From contig NZ_JAGSGB010000002.1 in the NCBI RefSeq assembly GCF_020092905.1, positions 186,001 through 250,000 on the forward strand: DNA of 64,000 bases, given 5' to 3'. A model generated the notes under the pieces. That model did not search any database. It saw only the letters and a program-made list of their open reading frames with translations, and was not told the origin of the DNA. Position 1 is the first letter of the stretch; each line of letters starts with the position of its first letter. A program made the position numbers and the translations under genes. Below are positions 36,427 through 47,845 of the stretch, in pieces. This DNA comes from Pacificimonas aurantium. GTDB lineage: Bacteria > Pseudomonadota > Alphaproteobacteria > Sphingomonadales > Sphingomonadaceae.

Positions 36427-36849
36427 TCAACCGACGATCTGGTCTTCGGTGAAGAACTGCGCGATCTCGATCTGAGCGTTTTCGGCGCTGTCGGACCCGT
36501 GAACCGAGTTCGCATCGATCGACTCAGCATATTCGGCGCGGATCGTACCGGGGGCGGCGTCCTTCGGGTTGGTGGCGCCCATCACTTCGCGATTCTTGGC
36601 AATGGCGTCTTCACCTTCCAGCACCTGAACGACAACCGGGCCGGAGGACATGAAGCTGACGAGGTCGTTGTAGAAGGGACGCTCCGCGTGAACTTCGTAG
36701 AACTTCTTGGCCTGGTCTTCCGTCATCTGGATGCGGCGGCTGGCGACAACGCGCAGGCCGGCATCTTCGAGTTTCTTCGTGACCGCGCCGGTCAGGTTAC
36801 GACGCGTGGCGTCAGGCTTGATGATCGAAAAGGTGCGCTCGAGCGCCAT
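36427..36849 (-). CDS. ndk: Nucleoside diphosphate kinase
   Basis: A 140-residue Ndk of normal length. [36 protein letters not shown], and the phosphate-accepting His117 in NSVHGSDS are typical. It balances nucleoside triphosphate pools. It sits downstream of holC on the same strand (87 bases between). No T-rich terminator is seen behind it, only a weak hairpin at 36382-36397. Confidence 0.97.
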   Translation of the reverse strand: MALERTFSIIKPDATRRNLTGAVTKKLEDAGLRVVASRRIQMTEDQAKKFYEVHAERPFYNDLVSFMSSGPVVVQVLEGEDAIAKNREVMGATNPKDAAPGTIRAEYAESIDANSVHGSDSAENAQIEIAQFFTEDQIVG

Positions 36850-36936
36850 GGTTCGTCTCCGAATTGCAATTGATTTGGGGGGAAGTTTGCGGGCGGGAAT
36901 TAGGTCTCCCCGCCCGGCGAAGCAAGCGGCAAGACG

Positions 36937-37386
36937 TCAGGCGCTCTTCGACCAGCCCCGCTCCATCTGCTGCCAGTAGGTTCGGCTCACATCCTCGCGC
37001 TCAGCCACTGCCCGCCAATGGCCCCGTGCGCGCCGGGTTTCCTCCTCGTCGGACCCGTCGAACAGTAGGAGCACACGGTCGAACTTCGCCTCTCCGAAGG
37101 GCAGACCTTGAGACATCGAAATCGCCAGCGTCGCGTCGTTCACCGGCGAGAAGTCGGTTGAGATCAGAAGCGGCTGACGGGCATCCTCATCCCCTACACC
37201 CGCAACGCCATGCGGTAGAAAGCTGTCCGCGCGGTAGTTCCACAACAGTTCATCCAGACGCCCGGCTTCCTCGGGTCCAGCAACGCGCACCAGAAGACGG
37301 TAGTTCGCCGCCATTGCCTTCTCGGCGAGCTGCGGAACCACCGTCTCAGGACTGGAACGCGTGCAATGGTAGAAGCCGACGTCCAC
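36937..37386 (-). CDS. holC: DNA polymerase III chi subunit
   Basis: A 149-residue HolC. MDVGFYHCTRSSPETVVPQLAEKAMAANYRLLV, LDELLWNYRADSFLPHG and the FDRVLLLFDGSDEEE segment are the chi fold pattern. It links the clamp-loader complex with SSB. It starts 24 bases after the pepA stop on the same strand, the usual pepA-holC order. Confidence 0.93.
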   Translation of the reverse strand: MDVGFYHCTRSSPETVVPQLAEKAMAANYRLLVRVAGPEEAGRLDELLWNYRADSFLPHGVAGVGDEDARQPLLISTDFSPVNDATLAISMSQGLPFGEAKFDRVLLLFDGSDEEETRRARGHWRAVAEREDVSRTYWQQMERGWSKSA

Positions 37387-37410
37387 GGACCTGCCCTTCT
37401 CGTGCGCCCG

Positions 37411-38904
37411 TCAGCCTTCGCAGGTCTTGCGTACGAACTCGTCGAGCAAGCGCACCCCGAAGCCGGTAGCGCCCTTGTCGTAGAGAGGTCCCGGCTTCGT
37501 GGCCCAGACGGTCCCGGCCACATCGATATGCGCCCACTTCACGCCGTCCTGTACGAAGCGACCGAGAAACTGGGCCGCCGTGATGGAGCCGGCATCGCGG
37601 CCGCCGACATTCTTCATATCGGCGATCTGGCTGTCGATCTGCTTGTCGTAGTCATCGCCGATCGGCAGGCGCCATACCTTGTCGCCGGTTTCCCTGCCGG
37701 CAGCATCGAGTCCCGACCAGAGGTCGTCGTCATTCGTGAAAACGCCCGCATGATGATGTCCAAGGCCGATGATGATCGCGCCGGTCAGGGTTGCGAGGTC
37801 GATGAGACGCTTCGGCTTGTAGGTTTCCTGGGCCCACCACATCGCATCGCACAGGACAAGGCGGCCTTCCGCGTCCGTATTGATCACCTCGATGGTCTGG
37901 CCCGACATGGACTTGACCACGTCACCTGGGCGCTGCGCCTTGCCGTCAGGCATATTCTCGACAAGTCCGCACACGCCGACGATACGCACCTTTGCCTTGC
38001 GGCTGGCCAGAGCAACCATGGCGCCTGTGACGGCGCCGGCGCCGCCCATGTCCCATTTCATATCCTCCATGCCCGCCCCGGGCTTGATGGAGATGCCGCC
38101 TGAATCGAATGTCACGCCCTTGCCGACGAACACCGTCTCCACCTCGGTATCGCCGTTGGTGCCGTCCCATTCCATGACGAGGAGGCGCGCTTCCTTCTCG
38201 GACCCGAGAGAGACACCGAGCAGGGCATTCATGCCCTTCTCCTGCATCTGCTCCTCGGTCAGGACGTCGACCTTCAGCCCGTCGATGCCGAGACCCTTCA
38301 CCCGTTCGACGAAGCTTTCCGGATAGATAATGTTTGCCGGCTCCGAGACCAGTTCCTTGGCGATCGCGACGCCGCGATTGATCGCCTCCAGCTCGGCGAA
38401 GATCTTCGCCGCTTCATCGCCGCAGCCAACGACCTGCACATGGTCGAGCGACACCTTCTTCGATTCGGGAAGCTTGGTCTTGTATCCGTCGAAAGCGTAA
38501 TTCCGCATCTGGATGCCGTTGGCGATCCGCGCGGCGGCTTCCTCCTTGGAGATGCCGAGATCGGCAGCGCCGCCGAGGTCGACCACCGCACGCACGGTGC
38601 CGGACCGCGACAGCTGCGCGGCGATCCCCGCGCCTAGCTTTTCGAAGGCATAGGCGGTGCCGCGGCCCTGCGCGCCGGTGCCCATCAGAATAACGCGGCT
38701 CGCGTTACTCCCCGCAGGTGCCAGCAATTCGACGCTCTTGCCTTCCTCACCAGAGAAACGCGCGGCCTTGGCCGCCCGCCGCAATGCCCCGTCGCCCGCT
38801 TCGTCGATTCGCTGCGCCGCTTCCGAGAGGACGAGGTCCTTGGCGCTAAGCACGACCAGCGCCGCGCCCTCGGCCGGGGCTTCGGACAGAAATTCGATGT
38901 TCAT
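37411..38904 (-). CDS. pepA: Leucyl aminopeptidase (M17)
   Basis: A 497-residue cytoplasmic dinuclear zinc aminopeptidase. The C-terminal catalytic domain shows VGKGVTFDSGGISIKPGAGMEDMKWDMGGA, the signature NTDAEGRLVLCDA and TLTGAIIIGLG. The N-terminal domain (1-165) is the regulatory/DNA-binding-like part of the family. ATG 38904 (MNIEFLSEAP) gives the normal N-terminus. Divergent from lptD. Confidence 0.96.
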   Translation of the reverse strand: MNIEFLSEAPAEGAALVVLSAKDLVLSEAAQRIDEAGDGALRRAAKAARFSGEEGKSVELLAPAGSNASRVILMGTGAQGRGTAYAFEKLGAGIAAQLSRSGTVRAVVDLGGAADLGISKEEAAARIANGIQMRNYAFDGYKTKLPESKKVSLDHVQVVGCGDEAAKIFAELEAINRGVAIAKELVSEPANIIYPESFVERVKGLGIDGLKVDVLTEEQMQEKGMNALLGVSLGSEKEARLLVMEWDGTNGDTEVETVFVGKGVTFDSGGISIKPGAGMEDMKWDMGGAGAVTGAMVALASRKAKVRIVGVCGLVENMPDGKAQRPGDVVKSMSGQTIEVINTDAEGRLVLCDAMWWAQETYKPKRLIDLATLTGAIIIGLGHHHAGVFTNDDDLWSGLDAAGRETGDKVWRLPIGDDYDKQIDSQIADMKNVGGRDAGSITAAQFLGRFVQDGVKWAHIDVAGTVWATKPGPLYDKGATGFGVRLLDEFVRKTCEG

Positions 38905-39035
38905 GAAACGACGATATCCTTCTTGATCCACATGGTGCGCGCCCGGTTCTAGCGGCGACAGCCGCTGCGGCAAGCGCACCCCGTTCTTGCCGGGAAGGTC
39001 GGCGCGACCTACAGACGCCCGACTGGTTTCGGTTC

Positions 39036-41285
39036 GTGAAGGCGCGCTTCATTCCCCGCAAGGTCGCATTTTTGTCGAGGGCAAGCATCGTTGCGGCGAT
39101 GGCAGCCCTGCCCGGCGTCGTATCCGCGCAGGAAGGGCCGTCGGGTGACGACTCATATGCCGAGTCTGCGGCACCCAGTTCCGAGCAGACGATCGACTTC
39201 GCCGCCGACAGCATCGACTATGACGCCGACGACAGGATCGTTACCGCACGCGGTAATGTGGTAGTGGTCCGAGGACCGTACCGGGTCCGCGCCGACGAGA
39301 TCACCTATGACCGCAACAGCGGAGAGGTGCTGGCGCGCGGGCGCGTCGAGGGTGTCGATCTGGCCGGCAACCAACTCTACGCCGAAGAGGTCGCGCTGGA
39401 GGACGATCTTCGCGATGGCGCCATCGAAGGCTTCCTGCTGATCCTGGGCGATGGCGGACGGCTTGCGGCGACCCGAGGCCGGCGCGAGGACAATGTCTCG
39501 ACCGTGGAGCAAGGGGTCTATTCGCCGTGCCGGGTCGTCGACGGCAGCGGCTGTCCGCGTGAACCGCTGTGGCAGATCAAGGCGTCGCGGGTCGTTCACG
39601 ACCCCGAACGCCAACGGATCAGCTATCAGAATCCCCGCTTCGAGTTTCTGGGGATACCCGTCCTGTCGCTTCCTGCCCTGTCGCATGCCGACCGGGTGGA
39701 CGCGCGCGCGGACGGCATTCTCATTCCCGATTTCCAGATCGACAATGACGTCGGCGTATCGGCGACGCTGCCCTATTTCCTGGCATTGAACGAACAGAGC
39801 GACCTGACCCTGCGTCCGACCGTCTATACGGAAGTCGCGCCAAGTCTGGGCGCGGAGTATCGCCGGGCGGCGGCGAATGGCGCATTCCAGCTCGGCGGCA
39901 TCGCCACCGTCGCAAGCATCGAACGGCGAGTCGACGAGGGCGAGTTCGAGGAAAGCGCCGAGCAGTTCCGCGGCTATATCTACGGCAATGGCCGCTTCCA
40001 GCATGACGAGCGCTGGTCCAGCGAGTTCGGACTGCGCCTGACCACCGACGATACGTTCCTGCGCCGGTACGAGATCAGCCGCGATACGACGCTGCGCAAT
40101 TTCGCGCGCACGGAAATGCTCGATTCCGAAACTTATCTGTCGGCCGAGGCCTGGGCGTTTCAGGGCCTGGCGCAGGACGACGAGCAGGGCCTGATTCCGG
40201 TCGCCCTGCCGCTTCTGGATTTCAGCTACCGCCCCGCAGCCCGCGTTGCCGGTGGCCGCGCCGAAATCGAGGCATCCTCCGCGACCGTCACGCGCGCCGA
40301 CGGAATGGATACGTTCCGGTTGACGAGCGGGGCATCCTGGTGGCGGCAGGAGATCACTTCGCTGGGCCAGGTGGTCACGTTCGAGGGGCTCGTGCGCGGC
40401 GATGTCTACCGCACCGACGAACAGGACAAGGCGGTGCTGGAAATCTACTCGGCCGAAAACGGATGGGAGGCCCGCGCGATTCCCGCCGCGGCCATCGACG
40501 TCAAATGGCCGCTGGTCGGCCCCGCGCTCGGCGGCACGCAGATGATCACCCCCCGTGTCCAGTTGTCCGCGAGTCCGCGCGGGCTCAATGACGGCATCCC
40601 CAATGAGGACAGCCGCGCAGTCGACCTTGAAAGCGTCAACCTGTTCGACATCAGCCGGTTTCCCGGTCACGACCGCTGGGAAGGCGGCATGCGTGTGACT
40701 TACGGTGCGGCCTATAGGTTGCAGCGACCCCGTTTTCTGTTCGAAGCGGAGGTGGGGCAGTCGTACAGCCTGGACGACAATCCCTCGATCGCCCCGGCCG
40801 GGACGGGCCTGACCGAACAGTTTTCCGACTTCGTCGGGCGCAATGAACTCCGCGTCGGAAGCTGGCTCGACCTCGTGCACCGCTACCGCCTCGACAAGGA
40901 TGGGTTCCAGCTGCGCCGCAACGAGGTCGACCTGACCGTCGGCAGCGAACGCGACTACCTGGTTGCCGGCTACCTGCAGTTGAACCGCGACATCGGCGTC
41001 GAGGATCTGGCGGACCGAGAGGAGGTCCGCCTTGGCGGCCGCTTTGCACTCACACGGTACTGGTCTGCCTTCGGCTCGATCATCGTTGATCTAACGGACG
41101 AGGCGGAATCCGCGCTGAGCCTTTCCGACGGCTTCGAGCCGATCCGCCACAGGGTCGGCATCGGCTATGAGGATGAATGTTTCGAATTCGGCATCACCTG
41201 GCGCCGCGACTATGTCGAAACCGACGACCTTAAGCGTGGGAACACCCTGTCCTTTTCCGTATCTCTGAAGAATATTGGCGGCTAA
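39036..41285 (+). CDS. lptD: LPS-assembly protein LptD
   Basis: A 749-residue outer-membrane protein that inserts lipopolysaccharide in the outer leaflet with LptE. It has a GTG start, signal peptide (to about residue 32), an LptA-like OstA domain at 50-150 (FAADSIDYDADDRIVTARGNVVV), then a beta-barrel. The pattern QGVYSPCRVV, GCPREPLWQI, and FEFLGIPVLSLPALSHAD is the LptD signature. Only three Cys are seen, 165, 173 and 715, unlike the four Cys of E. coli LptD. First gene of the lptD-surA-pdxA-rsmA cluster. Confidence 0.95.
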   Translation: MKARFIPRKVAFLSRASIVAAMAALPGVVSAQEGPSGDDSYAESAAPSSEQTIDFAADSIDYDADDRIVTARGNVVVVRGPYRVRADEITYDRNSGEVLARGRVEGVDLAGNQLYAEEVALEDDLRDGAIEGFLLILGDGGRLAATRGRREDNVSTVEQGVYSPCRVVDGSGCPREPLWQIKASRVVHDPERQRISYQNPRFEFLGIPVLSLPALSHADRVDARADGILIPDFQIDNDVGVSATLPYFLALNEQSDLTLRPTVYTEVAPSLGAEYRRAAANGAFQLGGIATVASIERRVDEGEFEESAEQFRGYIYGNGRFQHDERWSSEFGLRLTTDDTFLRRYEISRDTTLRNFARTEMLDSETYLSAEAWAFQGLAQDDEQGLIPVALPLLDFSYRPAARVAGGRAEIEASSATVTRADGMDTFRLTSGASWWRQEITSLGQVVTFEGLVRGDVYRTDEQDKAVLEIYSAENGWEARAIPAAAIDVKWPLVGPALGGTQMITPRVQLSASPRGLNDGIPNEDSRAVDLESVNLFDISRFPGHDRWEGGMRVTYGAAYRLQRPRFLFEAEVGQSYSLDDNPSIAPAGTGLTEQFSDFVGRNELRVGSWLDLVHRYRLDKDGFQLRRNEVDLTVGSERDYLVAGYLQLNRDIGVEDLADREEVRLGGRFALTRYWSAFGSIIVDLTDEAESALSLSDGFEPIRHRVGIGYEDECFEFGITWRRDYVETDDLKRGNTLSFSVSLKNIGG

Positions 41286-41393
41286 GCCTGCGTTCAGGCG
41301 GATTGTTGCATTTCGAAGGCGCCCGCCTAGAACGCGCGGCGAGGTTTGCCGTCCTGCTTGAAGCGGCCGATCAATCTGGAGCACGAGACCCTT

Positions 41394-42743
41394 ATGATTT
41401 CGACGACGCTACGCTTAGCCGCAAGCGCCGCCATTCTGTCGCTTGCCACCGCCACCATACCGGCCGGCGCGCAAAATATGGACGCGGCCAATCCGATCCT
41501 GGAAGAGCTGAACCGCAACCCGGACATCACGATTCTGGCTGAACCGACCGACCCCGCGGTGCGCAAGGCTACCGCGGTCGTCAATGGCGATGTGGTCACC
41601 GACACGGATGTAGACCAGCGGCTGAATCTGGTGCTCGCGAGCAACCCGACGCCCGTCGAGGCGGAGGAGCGCCGGCGGCTGCGCATGCAGGTCATGAGCA
41701 ATCTGATCGACGAGAAGCTGCAGATTCAGGAGAGCAACGAGAACGACGTTTTCATCAGCGACGAGGAACTGGACGGCGCATTCGCCCGCGTTGCCCGGAA
41801 CTTCGAAATGACGCCGGAGCAGTTCGCCGTTTATCTGCGTGAACGCGATACGTCCGAAATGTCGATCAAGCAGCAGATCCGGGCAGAACTGGCCTGGGGC
41901 CGGCTGATCCGCCGGCAGGTCCAGCCGTTCGTCAACGTCGGCGACGATGAAGTCGAGGCCATGATCCGCCGCATGGAAGCGGCGAAGGGAACCGACGAAT
42001 ACCGCATCGCGGAACTGGTTCTCTTCACGACGCCGAACACGGCGCAGCAGGTCCTGCAACGCGCAAACCAGATCGTCGAACAGCTGCGTCAGGGCGCCTC
42101 CTTCCCCGCCTATGCCCGGCAATATTCCGAAAGCTCCACGGCCACCGTCGGCGGAGAACTTGGCTGGGTGCAGCTGGAGCAGCTGCCCGAGGAACTGCAG
42201 CCCGTGGTCGAACAGTTAAATGAAGGCCAGATTACCCAGCCGATTCAGATTCCGGGTGCCGTGGTCCTGCTCGCGCTCGTAGATAAGCGCCAGATCCTGA
42301 CGGCGGACGAGGACGATACCGTCCTCAGCCTGAAACAGATGACCGTACCCGTCCCGGACGTGGAGACTCAAGCCGCGCTCGATGCCTTCGTGCAGCGATT
42401 GGGCGGTAGCATTTCGTCCATGGGTGGCTGCGGCGGCGTGGAAGGCGTCGCGGCGGAATATGACGCGGAAGTTACGGTCAACGACCAGGTCCGGCTCGGC
42501 GATCTGCCGCCTCAGTTGAAGTCGCTCCTTCAGCAAATGCAGGTCGGCCAGTCGACGCCGCCCTTCGGGACCGGCGAAGAGGAACTGCGCTTGTTGACGC
42601 TGTGCGGCCGCGAACAGCCGCAGATGGCTCAGGCGCCCAACTTCAACAGCATGTATCAGCAGCTGGAACAGTCGCGCGTCAGTTCACGCGCTCAGCGCTA
42701 CCTCCGCGACCTGCGGCGCAACGCGATCATCGACTATCGGTGA
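41394..42743 (+). CDS. surA: SurA-type periplasmic peptidyl-prolyl isomerase / chaperone
   Basis: A 449-residue protein with a signal peptide (to about residue 24, ending AGA). A SurA N-terminal chaperone region (VNGDVVTDTDVDQRLNLVL, then LIDEKLQIQES), then a parvulin domain (EYRIAELVLFTTPN, ASFPAYARQYSES, VGGELGWVQLEQLPEELQPVVEQL) and a degenerate second parvulin-like part. Two Cys, in SMGGCGGV and LLTLCGRE, may form a disulfide. It helps fold barrels such as LptD. ATG 41394 (MISTTLRL) is chosen because the upstream part lacks a signal sequence. Confidence 0.92.
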   Translation: MISTTLRLAASAAILSLATATIPAGAQNMDAANPILEELNRNPDITILAEPTDPAVRKATAVVNGDVVTDTDVDQRLNLVLASNPTPVEAEERRRLRMQVMSNLIDEKLQIQESNENDVFISDEELDGAFARVARNFEMTPEQFAVYLRERDTSEMSIKQQIRAELAWGRLIRRQVQPFVNVGDDEVEAMIRRMEAAKGTDEYRIAELVLFTTPNTAQQVLQRANQIVEQLRQGASFPAYARQYSESSTATVGGELGWVQLEQLPEELQPVVEQLNEGQITQPIQIPGAVVLLALVDKRQILTADEDDTVLSLKQMTVPVPDVETQAALDAFVQRLGGSISSMGGCGGVEGVAAEYDAEVTVNDQVRLGDLPPQLKSLLQQMQVGQSTPPFGTGEEELRLLTLCGREQPQMAQAPNFNSMYQQLEQSRVSSRAQRYLRDLRRNAIIDYR

Positions 42744-42820
42744 TCGGAGCGCGGTCTTGTCATGACGTGCGCACTGGGCCAAGTCCTGCCTATGTCTGAA
42801 CCCAGGCCGTTTCGATCGTC

Positions 42821-43825
42821 ATGATCGCGCCGCTCGCCGTAGCCCTTGGCGACCCGGCGGGCGTCGGCGCGGAAGTTACGGCGAAGGCCTATGCCGAGGC
42901 CGAAGCGCGCGCCCTGCCCTGCTTCTTCGCCGTCGGCAGCAGGCGTGCCCTGACGACGGCTTGGAAGGGCCCGGTCGTCTCGATCGAGACGCCGAGCGAT
43001 GCCCCGCGTGTTTTCGACGATGCGCTGCCCCTGATCGAAGTCGAACATGACGAGGAAATCCGCTTTGGCGAGCCCAGTCTGGAGGGTGCGCGCTGCGCCC
43101 TCGATTCGCTCGAGTTCGCCACCGGGCTCGTAAAGTCGGGGGCGGCGGGCGCACTCGTCACCGCGCCCATTTCCAAGTCGCAGCTGCATGCCATCGGCTT
43201 TGATCATCCCGGCCAGACCGAATTCGTCGCCGAACGCTGCGGCGTCGCCACAAGCAATATCGCCATGATGTTGGCCGGCCCCGAGCTGCGCTGTGTGCCG
43301 GTAACGATGCACGTCGGCATCGCGCGGGTGCCAGAACTGCTTACGGCTGACCTCGTCGCTGCGCGCATTCGCGCTACCGCAAGGGGACTGGTGCGCAATT
43401 TCGGGATCACGCATCCGCGCATCGCGGTCTCCGGCCTCAATCCCCATGCCGGAGAGAACCAGTTGATGGGTGATGAGGAAGTCCGCATCATCGCTCCCGC
43501 GCTGGAACAGCTGACGGGCGAGCCCTATGATATCAGCGGACCCTGGCCGGCCGACACGCTGTTCCACCCCCGGGCCCGGGCCAAGTATGACGCCGTGGTC
43601 TGCATGTATCACGACCAGGCCTTGATCCCGGTGAAGACACTGCATTTCGACGAAGGCGTGAACCTTACCCTGGGACTTCCCATCGTGCGAACCAGCCCGG
43701 ATCACGGCACCGCTTTCGACATAGCGGGTACCGGCGCGGCGCGGCCCGATGCCATGGCCGCCGCCATCGCGCTGGCCGACCACTGCGCCCAGCAGCGCAA
43801 GCTGTACGACCGGGATGCGGAGTGA
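42821..43825 (+). CDS. pdxA: 4-hydroxythreonine-4-phosphate dehydrogenase
   Basis: A 334-residue enzyme of the DXP-dependent pyridoxal phosphate pathway. The start [72 protein letters not shown], and [18 protein letters not shown] are the family marks (metal-binding His in HDQ). Divalent-metal and NAD dependent. Its stop overlaps the rsmA GTG start (GTGA). A supply of PLP serves, among others, the aminotransferase at 5344. Confidence 0.96.
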   Translation: MIAPLAVALGDPAGVGAEVTAKAYAEAEARALPCFFAVGSRRALTTAWKGPVVSIETPSDAPRVFDDALPLIEVEHDEEIRFGEPSLEGARCALDSLEFATGLVKSGAAGALVTAPISKSQLHAIGFDHPGQTEFVAERCGVATSNIAMMLAGPELRCVPVTMHVGIARVPELLTADLVAARIRATARGLVRNFGITHPRIAVSGLNPHAGENQLMGDEEVRIIAPALEQLTGEPYDISGPWPADTLFHPRARAKYDAVVCMYHDQALIPVKTLHFDEGVNLTLGLPIVRTSPDHGTAFDIAGTGAARPDAMAAAIALADHCAQQRKLYDRDAE

Positions 43826-44649
43826 GCCTGCATCTGGGGCTTCCGCCCCTCCGCGAAACCATTGCCGCTCATGGACTGTCTGCGAAAAAATCGCTTGGGC
43901 AGAATTTCCTGCTCGATCCAAATCTGCTGCAGAAGATCGCCCGTATTCCCGGCGCCATCGACGGGCAGCTTGCTTATGAAGTCGGGCCCGGCCCGGGGGG
44001 ACTGACCCGCGCGTTGCTCGCAGAGGGTGCCGCGGTCGTGGCGGTGGAGCGGGACGACCGCTGCCTTCCCGCACTCGAAGAGCTGGCCGACGCGGCCCCG
44101 GAGGGCCGGCTCACCCTGATTGCAGGCGATGCCCTCGAGGTTCGCGAGGCAGAGGTCGCAAGCGGGGCCCATGTCGTCGCGAACCTGCCCTACAATATCG
44201 GCACTTTGCTGCTGACCCGCTGGCTGGAGGCGGACTGGCAGCCATGGTGGTCGAGCCTGACTCTGATGTTCCAGAAGGAAGTGGCGCAGCGCATCGTCGC
44301 CGAGCCAGGCACCTCGGCCTATGGCCGCCTTTCGGTCCTTGCGCAGTGGCGGACCCTGCCCCGGATCGCGCTACGACTGCCGGCCGCCGCGTTCGTGCCG
44401 CCGCCGAAAGTCGACTCGGCTGTGGTTCATATCGTGCCCGGGGCCATGCCCGAGGGCGTTAACCCGGCTACCCTCTCGCGCCTGACGGCCGCCGCTTTCG
44501 GCCAAAGACGCAAGATGCTGCGGGCAAGCCTCAAAGGCCTGTCCGGAGCGCTCGATGCGGTTGCCGCATGCGGGATCAAGCCGGAGCGGAGACCGGAAAC
44601 GCTCGAGGTTGCCGAATTCGTCGCGGTCGCCCGCGAAATCGACCGCTAG
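43822..44649 (+). CDS. rsmA: 16S rRNA m6,2A dimethyltransferase RsmA (KsgA)
   Basis: A 275-residue methyltransferase for A1518/A1519 of 16S r[22 protein letters not shown] motif [17 protein letters not shown], acidic motif GDALE, catalytic [15 protein letters not shown], and the C-terminal [15 protein letters not shown] are all present. GTG 43822 overlaps the pdxA stop. Its TAG stop overlaps the convergent TPR gene stop by the palindrome CTAG (44646-44649). Resistance to kasugamycin follows loss of this enzyme in known bacteria. Confidence 0.97.
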   Translation: MSLHLGLPPLRETIAAHGLSAKKSLGQNFLLDPNLLQKIARIPGAIDGQLAYEVGPGPGGLTRALLAEGAAVVAVERDDRCLPALEELADAAPEGRLTLIAGDALEVREAEVASGAHVVANLPYNIGTLLLTRWLEADWQPWWSSLTLMFQKEVAQRIVAEPGTSAYGRLSVLAQWRTLPRIALRLPAAAFVPPPKVDSAVVHIVPGAMPEGVNPATLSRLTAAAFGQRRKMLRASLKGLSGALDAVAACGIKPERRPETLEVAEFVAVAREIDR

Positions 44650-45146
44650 TTGGTCGCCGGACGCTCGTCCGGCGCAGCTTCGGCCATTTCTGCAGGAGGC
44701 CCGGATTCGATCTTTCGCGCAAGACGGGACGCCGCATCGCACTCGCCCTCGCAAATCTCGCGAATGCGGGCGAGATTCTCCTCGGCGCGCTCGATCGCTC
44801 CACGTTCAACGAGGGCATCGCCCTGTTCCTCGAGTGCAGTCAGGTTGGTTGGGTCGATGGTCAGGCCTTCACGGTAGAATTTCACCGCCCTGCCCGGAAG
44901 TCCGAGCGACTTGTGCGCGCGTGCGAGGCCCAGATAGGCGTTCACATTCTTCGGATCGACGGCAAGCGCGGTCTCGAACTGCAGGATCGCCTCCTCCGGC
45001 TGGTTCGCACCAAGAAGGTCTTCACCCTGCGAAGCAAAGCTTACCGAACGAGGGGCGATTTCGGGTTCGGTCGGCGCACAGAAGGCAACGCTGGACAGGC
45101 CCCCGAGGATGACGGCAGCGCCGCCCGCCAGGATCAGTTTATTCAT
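44646..45146 (-). CDS. Exported tetratricopeptide-repeat protein
   Basis: A 166-residue protein. The N-terminus [24 protein letters not shown] is a signal peptide. Three TPR units follow ([81 protein letters not shown]). Two late Cys (CEGEC) may bind metal or form a disulfide. GGGAG stands eight bases before ATG 45146, which fixes the start against ATG 45161. The role is unknown; TPRs normally bind a partner. Overlaps rsmA end-to-end by four bases. Confidence 0.85.
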   Translation of the reverse strand: MNKLILAGGAAVILGGLSSVAFCAPTEPEIAPRSVSFASQGEDLLGANQPEEAILQFETALAVDPKNVNAYLGLARAHKSLGLPGRAVKFYREGLTIDPTNLTALEEQGDALVERGAIERAEENLARIREICEGECDAASRLARKIESGPPAEMAEAAPDERPATN

Positions 45147-45171
45147 ATCGAAAACTCCCATGGGACCGTCC

Positions 45172-46284
45172 TTAGCAAGCCTTTTCGAAACGGGCGATGA
45201 AGAACCCGTCACATCCATCTGTACGCGGGTGAAGGGTCTTTTTCTCCGCCAGCAGAAAGCCGTTTTCCGAGAAGCGGCGAAGCTGCGCCTCGCCCTCCTC
45301 CGGCAAGAGCGAACAGACCGCATAAACCAAGGCGCCTCCGGGGCGTACGAGGCTCGCAGCAACCGCAAGAAGGCGTTCCTGCAGACTTACCAGCCGAGAC
45401 AGCCGATCGGGTGTCAGGCGCCACCGCGCTTCCGGATTGCGCCGCCAGGTCCCCGTCCCCGAACAGGGCGCGTCGACGAGTACGAGGTCCGCGCGTCCCG
45501 TCAGGTCGGCCAGCGCGCCTGTTTCCTCGCCTGGATCGAGAAGCCGCGTCTCGATGATGGACGCTCCCGCCCGTTCCGCTCTGGGGACGACATTCCCCAG
45601 TCGGCGCCGGTCGCTATCGCTGGCAATCAGAAGCCCTTCGTTGCGCATGTCGGCGGCAAGTGCGAGCGTCTTCCCGCCCGCCCCTGCGCACAGGTCGATC
45701 ACGGTCATACCCGGCCGCGCCGCCGCCATCTGCGTGATCCGCTGGCTCCCGGAATCCTGGATTTCGACCAGCCCACCGCGATATTCGGCCCTCTGAGCGA
45801 TGTCCTCGGGCGCTCCCGTCAGGCCGTAGGGAAGGTCGTGGATCGGCGTCCCCAGGCCCATCAATTCTTCGCGGCACGCCTTCAGGGCATTGACGCGTAG
45901 GTCGATGGGCGCGCGGGACAATAGGGACGGGTCGGCCGCATCACCAAGTCGTTCGACGATCCACGCAGGCGCGAGTCCGGGAGCCGCCGGTTCGTCCTCT
46001 GGCGAGAGCGTGGCAGGCGCGACGCCGACGCCGGTAAAATGATCGGTGAGATCGGGGCGAGCGCCGAGGATGGCGGCGCGCCCGCTTGCCGGCCTTTCAC
46101 CGAGCACGCGAATGCAGTCATAGACGATCTCGCGAACCGCGCGGCGGTCTTTCGAGCCCGCGTAGCGGCGCGCCCTGAAATAGTCGGCGATAATGACGTC
46201 GGCGGAGGGGCCCTGGTCGCGGGCGGCCTCTATGACGAGATCGAGAATCTCGATCGCTGCTTGGGTTCGTCCCTCAGGCCTCAT
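45172..46284 (-). CDS. RsmB/NOP-family RNA m5C methyltransferase
   Basis: A 370-residue SAM-dependent methyltransferase. The catalytic domain has IDLCAGAGGKTLALAADM (motif I), motif IV DAPCSGTGTWRRNPEARW and motif VI Cys in YAVCSLLPEEGE, so both catalytic Cys are present. The N-terminal ~130 residues (VIIADYFRARRYAGSKDRRAVREIVY) are shorter than the NusB domain of E. coli RsmB (429 aa). Target probably 16S rRNA; RsmB or another m5C site is open. Separated from the TPR gene by 25 bases and from guaB by six. Confidence 0.9.
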   Translation of the reverse strand: MRPEGRTQAAIEILDLVIEAARDQGPSADVIIADYFRARRYAGSKDRRAVREIVYDCIRVLGERPASGRAAILGARPDLTDHFTGVGVAPATLSPEDEPAAPGLAPAWIVERLGDAADPSLLSRAPIDLRVNALKACREELMGLGTPIHDLPYGLTGAPEDIAQRAEYRGGLVEIQDSGSQRITQMAAARPGMTVIDLCAGAGGKTLALAADMRNEGLLIASDSDRRRLGNVVPRAERAGASIIETRLLDPGEETGALADLTGRADLVLVDAPCSGTGTWRRNPEARWRLTPDRLSRLVSLQERLLAVAASLVRPGGALVYAVCSLLPEEGEAQLRRFSENGFLLAEKKTLHPRTDGCDGFFIARFEKAC

Positions 46285-46290
46285 ACGGGG

Positions 46291-47832
<1,542 letters not shown>

Positions 47833-47845
47833 CTAGGGGCTAAGC

